A DNA stretch of 64,000 bases. Origin: Microbacterium sp. YJN-G (GTDB taxonomy: Bacteria; Actinomycetota; Actinomycetes; Actinomycetales; Microbacteriaceae). The stretch is from NCBI RefSeq assembly GCF_015040615.1, contig NZ_CP060402.1:1-64000 (forward strand), in the 5' to 3' direction. The first letter of the stretch is position 1, and every line of letters starts with the position of its first letter. The position numbers and the translations under genes were made by a program. The notes beneath the pieces were generated by a model. The model did no database searches and was not told where the DNA came from. It worked only from the letters and a program-made list of their open reading frames with translations. Shown here piece by piece: positions 51,480 to 59,536 of this stretch.

Positions 51480-52259
51480 ATGAGCACCTCGCCCGCACCC
51501 CTCGCAACGTCTATCGCCATCGTCGGCGCCGGTCGTCTCGGCGGCGTGCTCGCCGCCGCCCTGCGGCACGCCGGGCTCGAGGTGCGCGGCCCGTTCGGCA
51601 GAGGTGACAACCTCCCGGCATCCGACGTGGTGCTGCTCTGCGTCCCGGATGCCGAGATCGCCACCGCCGCGAAGACGGCCCGTCCGCAGACGCGACTGCT
51701 CGGCCATGTCTCCGGGGTCACGCCGCTCGACGACGTCGACTTCAGCATCCACCCGCTGCAGACCTTCACCGGCACCGAGACTGCCGACGCGTTCCACGGG
51801 ATCGGCGCGGCCATCGCGGGTCGCACGGCCGAAGCCCGGGCGACCGCCGAGAGCATCGCACGCGTGCTGGGCGCGCGGCCCTTCGCAGTGGACGACGCCC
51901 ACCGCGCCGGCTATCACGCGGCCGCATCGATCGCCTCCAACCTCGTGCTCGCCGTGCTCGACGCCGCCGAGCAGGTCGCCCGCGCCGCCGGCATCCGCCC
52001 CGATGAGTCGCGCGAGCTGCTCGCCCCGCTCGTGGGCCGCACCGTCGACAACTGGGTGCGCACCGGCGCGCGACAGGCGCTGACCGGACCGATCGCCCGC
52101 GGCGACGAGGCGACCGTGCACCGCCAGCGCAACGCCGTCGCGGCCGCCGACCCCGCACTCCTTCCGCTCTTCGACGAGCTCTGCGCGAGCACCCGAGTCC
52201 TCGCCCGGCGCGAGCCGGCGACCGTCGCCGCCCCGACCAGCACGGAGGCCCGCGCATGA
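51480..52259 (+). CDS. Rossmann-fold/DUF2520 protein at the head of the pantothenate operon
   Basis: A 259-residue NAD(P)-binding protein. Residues 11-30 hold the Rossmann start (SIAIVGAGRLGGVLAAAL) and residues 130-240 the helical DUF2520 dimer domain (AGYHAAASIASNLVLAVLDA). The fold is that of 6-phosphogluconate/ketopantoate reductases. Its stop overlaps the panC start (ATGA at 52256-52259). Since panB, panC and panD follow but no panE, it may supply the ketopantoate reductase step; this is inference. ATG 51480 was chosen, with 51453 as alternative. Confidence 0.78.
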   Translation: MSTSPAPLATSIAIVGAGRLGGVLAAALRHAGLEVRGPFGRGDNLPASDVVLLCVPDAEIATAAKTARPQTRLLGHVSGVTPLDDVDFSIHPLQTFTGTETADAFHGIGAAIAGRTAEARATAESIARVLGARPFAVDDAHRAGYHAAASIASNLVLAVLDAAEQVARAAGIRPDESRELLAPLVGRTVDNWVRTGARQALTGPIARGDEATVHRQRNAVAAADPALLPLFDELCASTRVLARREPATVAAPTSTEARA

Positions 52260-53122
52260 GGATCATCCGCACCATCGACGGCATCCGCACCGCCGTCACC
52301 GAGGCGCGCGCCGCCCGCCGCAGCGTCGGCCTGGTCCCCACCATGGGCGCGTTCCACGACGGGCACCTCTCCCTCATGCGCGCGGCCCGCGCGGACAACG
52401 ACCTCGTCGTCGTCTCGCTGTTCGTCAACCCCACCCAGTTCGGCCCGAGCGAGGACCTCGCCGCCTACCCGCGCGACGAGGCCCGCGATGCGGCGCTCGC
52501 CGAGCAGCAGGGCGTCGACATCCTGTTCGCCCCGGAACCTGCCGAGATCTACCCCGACGGCTTCGCCACCAGCATCCACGTCTCCGGCATCACCGAGGTG
52601 CTCGACGGTGCAAGTCGCGGCGCGTTCCACTTCGACGGGGTCGCGACGGTCGTCGCGAAGCTGTTCGGCATCGTCGCGCCCGACATCGCCTACTTCGGGC
52701 AGAAGGATGCCCAGCAGGTGATGGTCGTGCGGCAGGTCGTGCGCGACCTGAACCTGCCCGTCCGCATCGAGGCGTGCCCGATCGTGCGCGAGCCCGACGG
52801 CCTCGCGATGAGCTCGCGCAACGTCTACCTCGACGCGGATGCCCGGCAGCAGGCCACGGCCCTGAACCGCGCCCTGGATGCGGCATCCGACCTGCACGTT
52901 GCAGGGGAGCGGGATGCGGCGACGATCCTCGAGGCCGCACGCCGCGTGCTGCTGCACGCCGGCATCCGCCCCGACTACCTCGAACTGCGCTCGAACGACG
53001 ACCTGACCCCGCTCGAGCACGTCGACCGCGACGCACTGCTGGCCGTGGCGGCACGGGTGGGCGCTGCGCGCCTGATCGACAACCACATCCTGACCACTCG
53101 CGATGAGAGAGGCACCCGCTGA
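52256..53122 (+). CDS. panC: Pantoate-beta-alanine ligase
   Basis: Joins pantoate and beta-alanine with ATP to make pantothenate. The 288-residue protein has the family motifs [14 protein letters not shown] (HxGH nucleotide site), [15 protein letters not shown] and the MSSRN loop, all intact. It lies in a tightly overlapping operon: ATG 52256 overlaps the DUF2520 stop, and its own stop overlaps panD. Confidence 0.95.
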   Translation: MRIIRTIDGIRTAVTEARAARRSVGLVPTMGAFHDGHLSLMRAARADNDLVVVSLFVNPTQFGPSEDLAAYPRDEARDAALAEQQGVDILFAPEPAEIYPDGFATSIHVSGITEVLDGASRGAFHFDGVATVVAKLFGIVAPDIAYFGQKDAQQVMVVRQVVRDLNLPVRIEACPIVREPDGLAMSSRNVYLDADARQQATALNRALDAASDLHVAGERDAATILEAARRVLLHAGIRPDYLELRSNDDLTPLEHVDRDALLAVAARVGAARLIDNHILTTRDERGTR

Positions 53123-53514
53123 TGCGACGCACCATGCTGAAGTCGAAGATCCACCGGGCCACCATCACCGGCAGCGACCTGAACTACGTCGGCTCGATCA
53201 CGATCGACGCCGACCTGCTCGATGCCGCCGACATCCTCGAACACGAGCAGGTGCACGTCGTCGACGTCGACAACGGCTCGCGCTTCGAGACCTACACGAT
53301 CGCCGGCGAACGCGGCTCGGGCGTCATCCAGGTCAACGGCGCCGCCGCGCGCCTGGTGCACTCCGGCGACACGATCATCGTCATCTCCTATGGCGAGTAC
53401 TCCCGTAAAGACCTCGAGAGCTACCAGCCGACCGTCGTGCACGTCGACCGCGCCAACGCGATCATCCAGGTCGACGACGCCGTCGATCAGCTGCTCACCG
53501 AGGGTGCGCGGTGA
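53122..53514 (+). CDS. panD: Aspartate 1-decarboxylase
   Basis: Makes beta-alanine from aspartate for pantothenate synthesis. The 130-residue proenzyme self-cleaves at Gly24-Ser25 (YVGSITID) to give the pyruvoyl cofactor. N-terminal [12 protein letters not shown] is typical; ATG 53122 shares its A with the panC stop. MLKSK at residue 5 is the usual family start, so the first four residues may be an extension. Confidence 0.95.
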   Translation: MRRTMLKSKIHRATITGSDLNYVGSITIDADLLDAADILEHEQVHVVDVDNGSRFETYTIAGERGSGVIQVNGAAARLVHSGDTIIVISYGEYSRKDLESYQPTVVHVDRANAIIQVDDAVDQLLTEGAR

Positions 53515-54377
53515 GTGTCGCAGGCACCGTGCGGCCCCTCGCGCTGGGAGATCTCGCGGCGAAGAAGGATGCCGGTGAGCCGATCGTCATGATCACCGCC
53601 TACGACCACCCGAGCGCCCGGATCGTCGAGGAGGCCGGGGTCGACATGGTGCTGGTCGGCGACTCCGCGGCCATGACCGTGCTCGGCTACTCGTCGACGG
53701 TGCCGGTCACGATCGACGAGATGCTGATGCTCACGCGCGCCGTCCGCCGCGGGTTGACGCGCCCGCTGCTGGTCGGTGACCTGCCGTTCGGCTCGTACGA
53801 GGCATCCGATGAGCTCGCCGTCGCGACCGCGCAGCGCTTCGTCAAAGAGGCCGGCTGCGACCTGGTCAAGATCGAACGGGGCGGCACAACGGTCGACCGG
53901 GCGCGCGCGATCGTCGCCGCCGGCATCCCGGTCGTCGGCCACGTCGGCCTCACCCCGCAGACCGCCACGGCGCTCGGCGGATATCGCGCCCAGGGGCGCA
54001 CCGCCGAGGCGGCGCTCGCGATGATCGACGACGCGCTCGCCCTGCAGGATGCCGGCTGCGCCCTGCTGGTCGTCGAGGCCGTGCCGGCCGAGGTCACGGC
54101 TCTGCTGGTGGAGCGCCTGACCATCCCGGTGATCGGGATCGGGGCGGGAGCGGATGCCGACGGCCAGGTGCTCGTGCTGCACGACCTGCTCGGCATCTAC
54201 GACGGGCCGGCCGCGAAGTTCGTCAAGCGCTACGCCGACCTGCGCGGTGCCGCGCTCGCCGGGGTGGAGGAGTACGCGCGGGAGGTGCGGTCGGGTGCGT
54301 ATCCCGCGGCCGAGCACGGGTACGGGATGCCGTCGGCTGAGGTGGCGCGGCTTCAGGAGCTGCTCGCCGGGCGGTGA
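53511..54377 (+). CDS. panB: 3-methyl-2-oxobutanoate hydroxymethyltransferase
   Basis: Forms ketopantoate from 2-oxoisovalerate and methylenetetrahydrofolate, the first pantothenate step. The 288-residue TIM-barrel protein shows [34 protein letters not shown] and GHVGLTPQ, all family hallmarks with the metal and substrate residues in place. The GTG start overlaps the panD stop (GTGA at 53511-53514). It is the last gene of the operon; a hairpin and repeats follow. Confidence 0.95.
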   Translation: MSVAGTVRPLALGDLAAKKDAGEPIVMITAYDHPSARIVEEAGVDMVLVGDSAAMTVLGYSSTVPVTIDEMLMLTRAVRRGLTRPLLVGDLPFGSYEASDELAVATAQRFVKEAGCDLVKIERGGTTVDRARAIVAAGIPVVGHVGLTPQTATALGGYRAQGRTAEAALAMIDDALALQDAGCALLVVEAVPAEVTALLVERLTIPVIGIGAGADADGQVLVLHDLLGIYDGPAAKFVKRYADLRGAALAGVEEYAREVRSGAYPAAEHGYGMPSAEVARLQELLAGR

Positions 54378-54402
54378 GGTGCGTTCTGTGTCGTTAGCGC
54401 TC

Positions 54403-54444
54403 GTGCGCTTCGCGCCTGCGCTTCCGGGCCCGTGCGCTTCGCGC
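54403..54444 (+). repeat. Direct repeat GTGCGCTTCGCGC after panB
   Basis: The 13-mer occurs at 54403-54415 and again at 54432-54444; 12 of its bases recur inverted at 54486-54497 within the adjoining hairpin. Such short GC-rich repeats in a convergent gap resemble REP-like elements. Confidence 0.5.
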
Positions 54445-54452
54445 GGAGATAT

Positions 54453-54497
54453 GCGCTTGCCGCGGACGAATTCCGGGATTCCGTCCGCGCGAAGCGC
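54453..54497. terminator. Terminator hairpin between panB and vapC
   Basis: The 16-nt arms 54453-54468 (GCGCTTGCCGCGGACG) and 54482-54497 pair except for two central positions, with a 13-nt loop. It lies between convergent genes and can terminate both. Confidence 0.65.
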
Positions 54498-54541
54498 AGA
54501 AGTCCGCGGCAGGTGCTCGGGCCGTCGAGGCGCAGTCGTAC

Positions 54542-54934
54542 TCAGAGCACGACGACGTCGATCGATCCGTGTTCCTGCGCTGCTTTCGCGAGTCTCTTGT
54601 CGTAGGTGAGCAGCGGGCACCCGAAGGCCTCGGCAAGGGCGACGTAACTCGCGTCGTATGCCGAGAAGTTGTGACGGAGCGTCATCACCCTCGGTATGAG
54701 CGTGAGCGACGGATGCAGGTCGATGCGGAGCTTGAGGAGCAAGTGAGTGGCTCTGTCGAGGTGACCGTCTGCGAGCTTGCCGCCCAGGTTCAGCCCGCGG
54801 AGGCCGGATGCCGCCTCGATCGGCAGGAAATCAGGTGCGAGCAATCGCTCGCCGATCAGGCGGGACTGCAGGCTGGTCACCCGTCCCGTGTCGGCGACGA
54901 AGTCGATGATGACGGATGCATCGACGACGATCAT
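54542..54934 (-). CDS. vapC: VapC-type PIN-domain toxin
   Basis: A 130-residue PIN RNase. Acidic positions are Asp5 (VVDASVIID) and Asp11 near the N-terminus and Asp94-class residues in SAYDASYVALAEA, then LLTYDKRLAKAA at the end. VapC toxins cut tRNA or rRNA when free of VapB. Its ATG overlaps the vapB stop (ATGA at 54931-54934), so the pair is co-translated. Confidence 0.88.
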   Translation of the reverse strand: MIVVDASVIIDFVADTGRVTSLQSRLIGERLLAPDFLPIEAASGLRGLNLGGKLADGHLDRATHLLLKLRIDLHPSLTLIPRVMTLRHNFSAYDASYVALAEAFGCPLLTYDKRLAKAAQEHGSIDVVVL

Positions 54935-55164
54935 CGTCCTTCGCGTCCCTCGTGGATCGCGCTGATGATGTCGTCCGGGCTGATCCTCGGCTGGGCAGGC
55001 TGCTGCTGGATCTCCTCGATCAGCTCTGTGAGCGTCGGCTTCCCCGCCATCTCGGTCAGCTCCGCTGTGAGGTACTGCTGCAGCGACTGTCCACGCGCCT
55101 CGGCCCGGGCGGTGAGCACGGAGTGCACCGCCGGGTCGAGGTTCCTGATCAGCACGTTCGGCAT
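54931..55164 (-). CDS. vapB: VapB-type antitoxin
   Basis: A 77-residue antitoxin. The N-terminal MPNVLIRNLDPAVHSVLTAR is a ribbon-helix-helix (FitA-like) DNA-binding unit; the rest is a charged, Gln/Pro-rich tail that should wrap VapC. ATG 55164 lies inside a GCATGC-containing inverted element that may be its operator. An in-frame ATG at 55179 is a less likely start. Confidence 0.82.
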   Translation of the reverse strand: MPNVLIRNLDPAVHSVLTARAEARGQSLQQYLTAELTEMAGKPTLTELIEEIQQQPAQPRISPDDIISAIHEGREGR

Positions 55165-55181
55165 GCTTACAGTATGCATGC
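55161..55181 (-). promoter_or_regulatory. Candidate VapBC operator overlapping the start codon
   Basis: Two GCATGC palindromes (55161-55166 and 55176-55181) flank TTACAGTAT, spaced 15 bp. The first overlaps the vapB ATG. Autoregulation by the RHH domain at such a site is typical of the family. Confidence 0.4.
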
Positions 55182-55540
55182 AACTGCTCCTCCCGTCATC
55201 GGCATCCGGGTTCCCACTCTGACCGGAGGTCCCGACGTCGGGGCGCTGCTGCGACCGAAACGGTGGAGAAGTCGTCCGCGACTGCGTCTGTGTAGACAGA
55301 ACGGCATCCGTGTTCCCATCCGTCCAAGTCGCAATCCGTCCCGGTATCCGGCGGTCGAAGCGGGACGGATCGTGATCTGGACGACGAACGACGGCGCTTT
55401 CCGGGACGGATCGCGACCCAGAGCCCGACAAGCCAATCCGCAAGCAAACCGTGAACCCGCGAACGTCTCTTGCCCAACGACACTCAACGACATATCGTTA
55501 ACCACCATTCGTCGTTCAGTCTGAGGTCTGAGGAGGCATC
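55182..55540. other. Gene-free region with partial repeats
   Basis: No gene is supported here: the open frames on both strands have poor codon use. GGCATCCGGGTTCCCA (55201-55216) recurs at 55303-55318 with one change, and GGGACGGATCG occurs at 55363-55373 and 55402-55412. The right end holds the promoter of the PadR gene. Confidence 0.5.
55486..55499 (+). promoter_or_regulatory. Candidate PadR operator
   Basis: AACGACATATCGTT has perfect 5-bp arms (AACGA/TCGTT) around CATA, 41 bases before the PadR start. PadR repressors commonly control their own promoters through short AT-centred palindromes. Confidence 0.45.
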
Positions 55541-56107
55541 ATGAACGGATCATTCCCGTCCGGTGGTTTCGGTTTCGGTTCGAGCGGCGGCACGGGCAAT
55601 CCGCTCGCCGGCGTCTGGGAGGCGATGGATCAGCTGCGCACCGCCTTCGACCCGCGCCCCAACGCCACCCGCGTCTCGCGCGGCGACGTGCGCGCCGCCG
55701 TGCTCGCGCTGCTCGCCGAGGAGCCCATGCACGGCTACCAGATCATCCGCGAGATCGAAGAGCGCAGCGGCGGATCGTGGAAGCCCAGCGCCGGATCGGT
55801 CTACCCGACCCTGCAGCTGCTGGCCGACGAGGGCCTGATCGACGCCGAGGAGCAGAACGGCCGCAAGACCTACTCGCTCACCGAGGCCGGTCGCGAGGCC
55901 ACCGCGGATGCCGACGGAAAGCCCGCTCCGTGGGAGGCATCCGCCTCCCGCAGCGGCTCGCACACGGCGTTGCCCAAGGCCGGCGCCGAGCTCGCCGGCG
56001 TCGCCGCGCAGGTCGCGCGGTCGGGCTCGCCCGAGCAGGTGCAGGCCGCCGTCGAGGTGCTGGCCGACGCCCGACGTAGGCTGTACTCGATCCTCGCCGA
56101 GAAGTAA
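55541..56107 (+). CDS. PadR-family transcriptional regulator
   Basis: A 188-residue regulator. A Gly/Ser/Phe-rich N-terminus (about 45 residues) precedes the PadR winged helix (VLALLAEEPMHGYQIIREIEE, SAGSVYPTLQLLADEGLI). The C-terminal third is an Ala-rich helical dimer region. TGAGGAGG lies 6 bases before the ATG. The AarF/UbiB kinase gene begins 79 bases downstream in the same direction and may be its target. Confidence 0.9.
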   Translation: MNGSFPSGGFGFGSSGGTGNPLAGVWEAMDQLRTAFDPRPNATRVSRGDVRAAVLALLAEEPMHGYQIIREIEERSGGSWKPSAGSVYPTLQLLADEGLIDAEEQNGRKTYSLTEAGREATADADGKPAPWEASASRSGSHTALPKAGAELAGVAAQVARSGSPEQVQAAVEVLADARRRLYSILAEK

Positions 56108-56186
56108 CACGGATGCCGGCGATCCGGGCCTCCCGTCCCATGCGGGAGGTCCGGCGGATCAGTCCGCTCCGAGACCAGGGGGAACG

Positions 56187-57848
56187 GTGAGAACAGGCCC
56201 GCATCGCGCCCGTTATCGCCGCATCCTGCTCTTCGCCGGGCGCGCGCTGACGCAGATCTGGTGGTTCGATCTGCTGCTGCCGCGTCTCGGCCTCGCGGGA
56301 GTCGCGGATCGCACCCGGGATGCCCGGATGCTGGCGCTCGCCCGCCGGTTCCGTGAGCTCGCGGTGGAGCTGGGCGGCCTGATGATCAAGGTCGGGCAGT
56401 TCCTCTCCTCCCGGCTCGACGTGCTGCCGCCCGAGATCACGGCCGAGCTGGCCGGCCTGCAGGACGAGGTGCCCGCGGTGCCGTTCGACAGCATCCGGAT
56501 CGTCGCCGAGGCGGAACTCGGGATGCCGCTCGAGCGCGCCTACGCCTCATTCGACCCGGTGCCCGTAGCTGCGGCATCCCTCGGTCAGGCGCATCGCGCC
56601 GTGCTCTCCGAGACGGACGCCGCCGAGACCGGGCTTGATCGTGTCGTCGTCAAGGTGCAGCGTCCCGGCATCGACGAGATCGTCGCGGTCGACCTCGCGG
56701 CGCTGCGGCGGGTGGCGGGGTGGCTGCGGCGGGTGCGCATCGTCTCGGATCGCGTGGACGCGCCGGCGCTGGTCGAGGAGTTCGCGCAGACCTGCTCAGA
56801 AGAGATCGACTACCTGCATGAGGCGGCCAGCGCCGAGCGGTTCGACGAGGCGTTCGCCGCCGACTCGCGCGTGGACGCGCCGGCGGTCGTCTGGGAGCGC
56901 ACCACCCGGCGCGTGCTCACCCTCGAAGACGTCACGGCCATCAAGATCAACGACACCGATGCTCTGCGCGCCGCCGGGATCGACCCGGCCGAGGTGGCGC
57001 AGGTGTTCGCCGAGGTCATGCTCGACCAGGTCTTCTCGCACTCGTTCGTGCATGCCGATCCGCATCCCGGCAACATCTTCGTCACCCCCGCGCCTGCCAC
57101 CACGCGAGGCTGGCGGCTCACCTTCATCGACTTCGGGATGATGGCCGAGGTGCCCGACGCGCTGCGCGACGGGCTGCGGTCGCTGATCATCGCGGTCGCC
57201 GCGCGCGACAGCCGGGGGCTGGTGGATGCCGCTCAGCAGATCGGCGTGCTGCTGCCCTCGGCGAACACGAGCGAGCTCGAGCGGGCGCTCGCCGCCCTGT
57301 TCGCCCGCTTCGGCGGCATGGGCTTCAACGAGCTGCGCCACGTCGACCCGCGCGAGCTGCGCGAGTTCGGCACCGAGTTCGGCGAGACCATGCGGGCGCT
57401 GCCGGTGCAGTTCCCCGAGAAGCTGCTGCTGCTCATGCGCGCCGTCTCGCTCACCTCGGGCATGTGCAGCTCGCTCGATCCCAGTTTCAACATCTGGGAG
57501 CCGGTCGAGCCGTACGCTGCCCGGCTGCTGCGCGATGCGACCGGCGGGCTGGTGCGGGATGCCAGCCGGCAGGTGGTCGCGAACGCCGGCATCCTGTGGC
57601 GCCTGCCCGACCGCATCGAATCGACCCTCAACCGGCTCGACAACGGCGCCCTCACCTTCGACACCTCGCGCCTGGAGCGCCGCCTCGACATGATCATCGA
57701 TATCGCCCGCCGGGCGATCTCGGCGGTGCTGTTCGGCGGGATGCTCATCGGCGGCATCCTGCTGCTCGGCCCGGTACCCTGGCTCGGCGTGACCCTCATG
57801 TCGGCATCCGCTCTGCCGCTGCTGCACGCGATCTTCGCCCGGCGCTGA
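56187..57848 (+). CDS. AarF/UbiB (ABC1) family atypical kinase
   Basis: A 553-residue protein kinase-like protein of the ABC1/UbiB family. It has the N-terminal KxGQ region (MIKVGQFLSSR), the Ala-rich loop AAASLGQAHRA in place of a glycine loop, VVVKVQRPGI with the Lys, HADPHPGN (catalytic loop) and IDFGMM. Two hydrophobic helices at the C-terminus (about 510-550) suggest membrane attachment. Family members support quinone synthesis or lipid homeostasis; the bacterial role is often unknown. GTG 56187 follows AGGGGGAA. A hairpin ends the transcript. Confidence 0.88.
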   Translation: MRTGPHRARYRRILLFAGRALTQIWWFDLLLPRLGLAGVADRTRDARMLALARRFRELAVELGGLMIKVGQFLSSRLDVLPPEITAELAGLQDEVPAVPFDSIRIVAEAELGMPLERAYASFDPVPVAAASLGQAHRAVLSETDAAETGLDRVVVKVQRPGIDEIVAVDLAALRRVAGWLRRVRIVSDRVDAPALVEEFAQTCSEEIDYLHEAASAERFDEAFAADSRVDAPAVVWERTTRRVLTLEDVTAIKINDTDALRAAGIDPAEVAQVFAEVMLDQVFSHSFVHADPHPGNIFVTPAPATTRGWRLTFIDFGMMAEVPDALRDGLRSLIIAVAARDSRGLVDAAQQIGVLLPSANTSELERALAALFARFGGMGFNELRHVDPRELREFGTEFGETMRALPVQFPEKLLLLMRAVSLTSGMCSSLDPSFNIWEPVEPYAARLLRDATGGLVRDASRQVVANAGILWRLPDRIESTLNRLDNGALTFDTSRLERRLDMIIDIARRAISAVLFGGMLIGGILLLGPVPWLGVTLMSASALPLLHAIFARR

Positions 57849-57864
57849 CGCGCCGCACTCCCCC

Positions 57865-57931
57865 CGAGAATTGCGCTGCCGACCGGGACAGCTGCTGCCG
57901 GGGTGATCCTCACGCGGCAGAGCAATTCTCG
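57865..57931 (+). terminator. Inverted repeat after the UbiB-like gene
   Basis: CGAGAATTGCGCTGCC (57865-57880) pairs with 57916-57931 with one mismatch around a 35-nt loop. It lies 17 bases after the stop and just upstream of the ArsR promoter. Confidence 0.55.
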
Positions 57932-57939
57932 CGGGTCGG

Positions 57940-57987
57940 TTGACACCGGCATACTCCCGTCGTAACGTACAACCAAATGGTTGTACG
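57940..57987 (+). promoter_or_regulatory. Leaderless promoter with operator over the start codon
   Basis: TTGACA (57940-57945) and TAACGT (57963-57968) are spaced by 17 nt, placing the transcript start within a base or two of ATG 57977. CGTACAACC (57966-57974) and GGTTGTACG (57979-57987) are perfect 9-bp arms spaced 4 nt, so the palindrome covers the -10 edge and the start codon. Confidence 0.7.
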
Positions 57988-58399
57988 AAGTGAACTCAGC
58001 GAAGCGGAGATCGACCGTGTGTTCCATGCACTGGCGACGTCGACCCGGCGTGACATCCTGCGCCGGACGATCGAGCGTGAGCAGTCGGTATCCGAGCTCG
58101 CCCGCGACTACGAGATGTCGTTCGCCGCGGTCCAGAAGCACGTGGCCGTCCTCGAAGAGGCACGGCTCATCGTCAAGCGCGCCGAGGGACGCGAGCGGCT
58201 CGTCCGCGCGAACCCCGAGATGATCGCCCGCGCACGGGCGCTCCTCGCCCGATACGAAGAGCTCTGGCGGTCGCGCATCGCCCGGCTCGACGACCTGCTG
58301 GCACGCCCGTCGAGCGACTCGGCCGCGCCGCCGGCATCCGAGAACACCGACACATCGACAAGCTCAGCCACCCATGCTGACAACGATCAAGGAGCCTGA
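57977..58399 (+). CDS. ArsR-family winged-helix regulator
   Basis: A 140-residue repressor of the SRPBCC-associated ArsR branch: ALATSTRRDILRRTI, SVSELARDYEMSFAAVQKHV and a Ser/Thr/Ala-rich tail. The gene seems to be leaderless and its promoter carries a palindrome that overlaps the start codon, pointing to autoregulation. The SRPBCC gene starts 2 bases after its stop, the usual pairing for this family, so it likely controls both. Confidence 0.9.
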   Translation: MVVRSELSEAEIDRVFHALATSTRRDILRRTIEREQSVSELARDYEMSFAAVQKHVAVLEEARLIVKRAEGRERLVRANPEMIARARALLARYEELWRSRIARLDDLLARPSSDSAAPPASENTDTSTSSATHADNDQGA

Positions 58400-58400
58400 A

Positions 58401-59390
58401 ATGCCTGTCACCGACATCGCCACCGACACCGAGAACCTGACGATGACCGTCACCGCCGAGTTCGACGCTCCCATCGAGCGGCTCTGGGAGGTGTACTCCG
58501 ACCCGCGCCAGCTCGAGCGCTTCTGGGGCCCTCCCAGCTGGCCCGCCACCTTCCGCAGCTGGCACCACAGCGTCGGCGGGCGCGCCCACTACTCGATGAC
58601 CGGGCCGCGCGGCGAGAAGTCGCACGGCTACTGGGAGTTCCTCAGCATCGAGCAGCCCTACCGCTTCTCGGTGCTCGACGGCTTCACCGACGAGCACGGC
58701 GAGCCCAGCAGCACGCTGCCGTCGATGCGAATGGACTTCGTCTTCGAATCCAGCGGCGAGGGCACACGCATGGTGAACACCACCGTCTTCGATTCGCTCG
58801 TCGCGCTCGAGCAGGTCATCGCGATGGGCGTGATCGAGGGCACCCGCCAGGCGATGTCGCAGATCGACGCCGTGCTGCGCGACCTGCGCGAGTACGCCCA
58901 GGGCAAGGGCACCCGCGTCGAGCTGCTCGACGACACGCACGTGCGCATCACCCGGCTCGTCGAGGGTCCGCGCGAACTGGTCTGGCGCGCCCACACCGAA
59001 CCCGACCTGATCCGGCAGTGGATGCTCGGGCCCGACGGGTGGGAGATGACCGAGTGTGAGGTCGGCCTTGCCGCCGGCGACCGCTACCGCACCTCGTGGG
59101 CGCCGGTCGGCGACACCGAGGGTGAGCCGTTCGGCTTCGAGGGTGAGACACTGCTCGTCGACGCCCCGCGTCGCGCGGTGCAGCTCGAGCGGATGCAGGG
59201 CACCGACGGCCCCGATGTGCTCAACGACCTGAACCTCTATGAGGAGGACGGCGCCACCCTGGTCACCGTGCTCATGGAGTTCCCCGACCGGGAGACCCGC
59301 GACGCGATCCTCGGCACCGGCATGGCCGACGGCATGGAGGCGTCGTACCAGCGGCTGGAGTCCGCGGTGCTCGCTGGCCAGCCGTCGTAA
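58401..59390 (+). CDS. Double SRPBCC/AHSA1-domain protein
   Basis: A 329-residue protein with two activator-of-Hsp90-like START-fold domains: residues 12-165 (FDAPIERLWEVYSDPRQLERFWGPPSW) and 183-325 (EGPRELVWRAHTEPDLIRQWMLGP). Such hydrophobic-pocket proteins bind lipids or aromatic ligands, and in ArsR/SRPBCC pairs their role is usually unproven. AAGGAG lies 6 bases before ATG 58401, overlapping the end of the ArsR gene. A terminator follows. Confidence 0.85.
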   Translation: MPVTDIATDTENLTMTVTAEFDAPIERLWEVYSDPRQLERFWGPPSWPATFRSWHHSVGGRAHYSMTGPRGEKSHGYWEFLSIEQPYRFSVLDGFTDEHGEPSSTLPSMRMDFVFESSGEGTRMVNTTVFDSLVALEQVIAMGVIEGTRQAMSQIDAVLRDLREYAQGKGTRVELLDDTHVRITRLVEGPRELVWRAHTEPDLIRQWMLGPDGWEMTECEVGLAAGDRYRTSWAPVGDTEGEPFGFEGETLLVDAPRRAVQLERMQGTDGPDVLNDLNLYEEDGATLVTVLMEFPDRETRDAILGTGMADGMEASYQRLESAVLAGQPS

Positions 59391-59400
59391 CTCCGCAGAA

Positions 59401-59430
59401 ACCGGCCGGTCCGCGCGCGGATCGGCCGGT
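59401..59430 (+). terminator. Terminator hairpin after the SRPBCC gene
   Basis: ACCGGCCGGTCCGCG (59401-59415) and CGCGGATCGGCCGGT (59416-59430) pair with one G-T position; the loop is formed by the central CGCG bases. It starts 10 bases after the stop. Confidence 0.75.
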
Positions 59431-59536
59431 CTCGGGCGTCCGGGGCGGGGGCAGCGCCGGCGATCGGCGCCCGCCGGTCAGCATCCAGAAAGCCGCCGTA
59501 CACGGGGCTCGGAGCCGCCGCACGTAGGGTGGGGCC

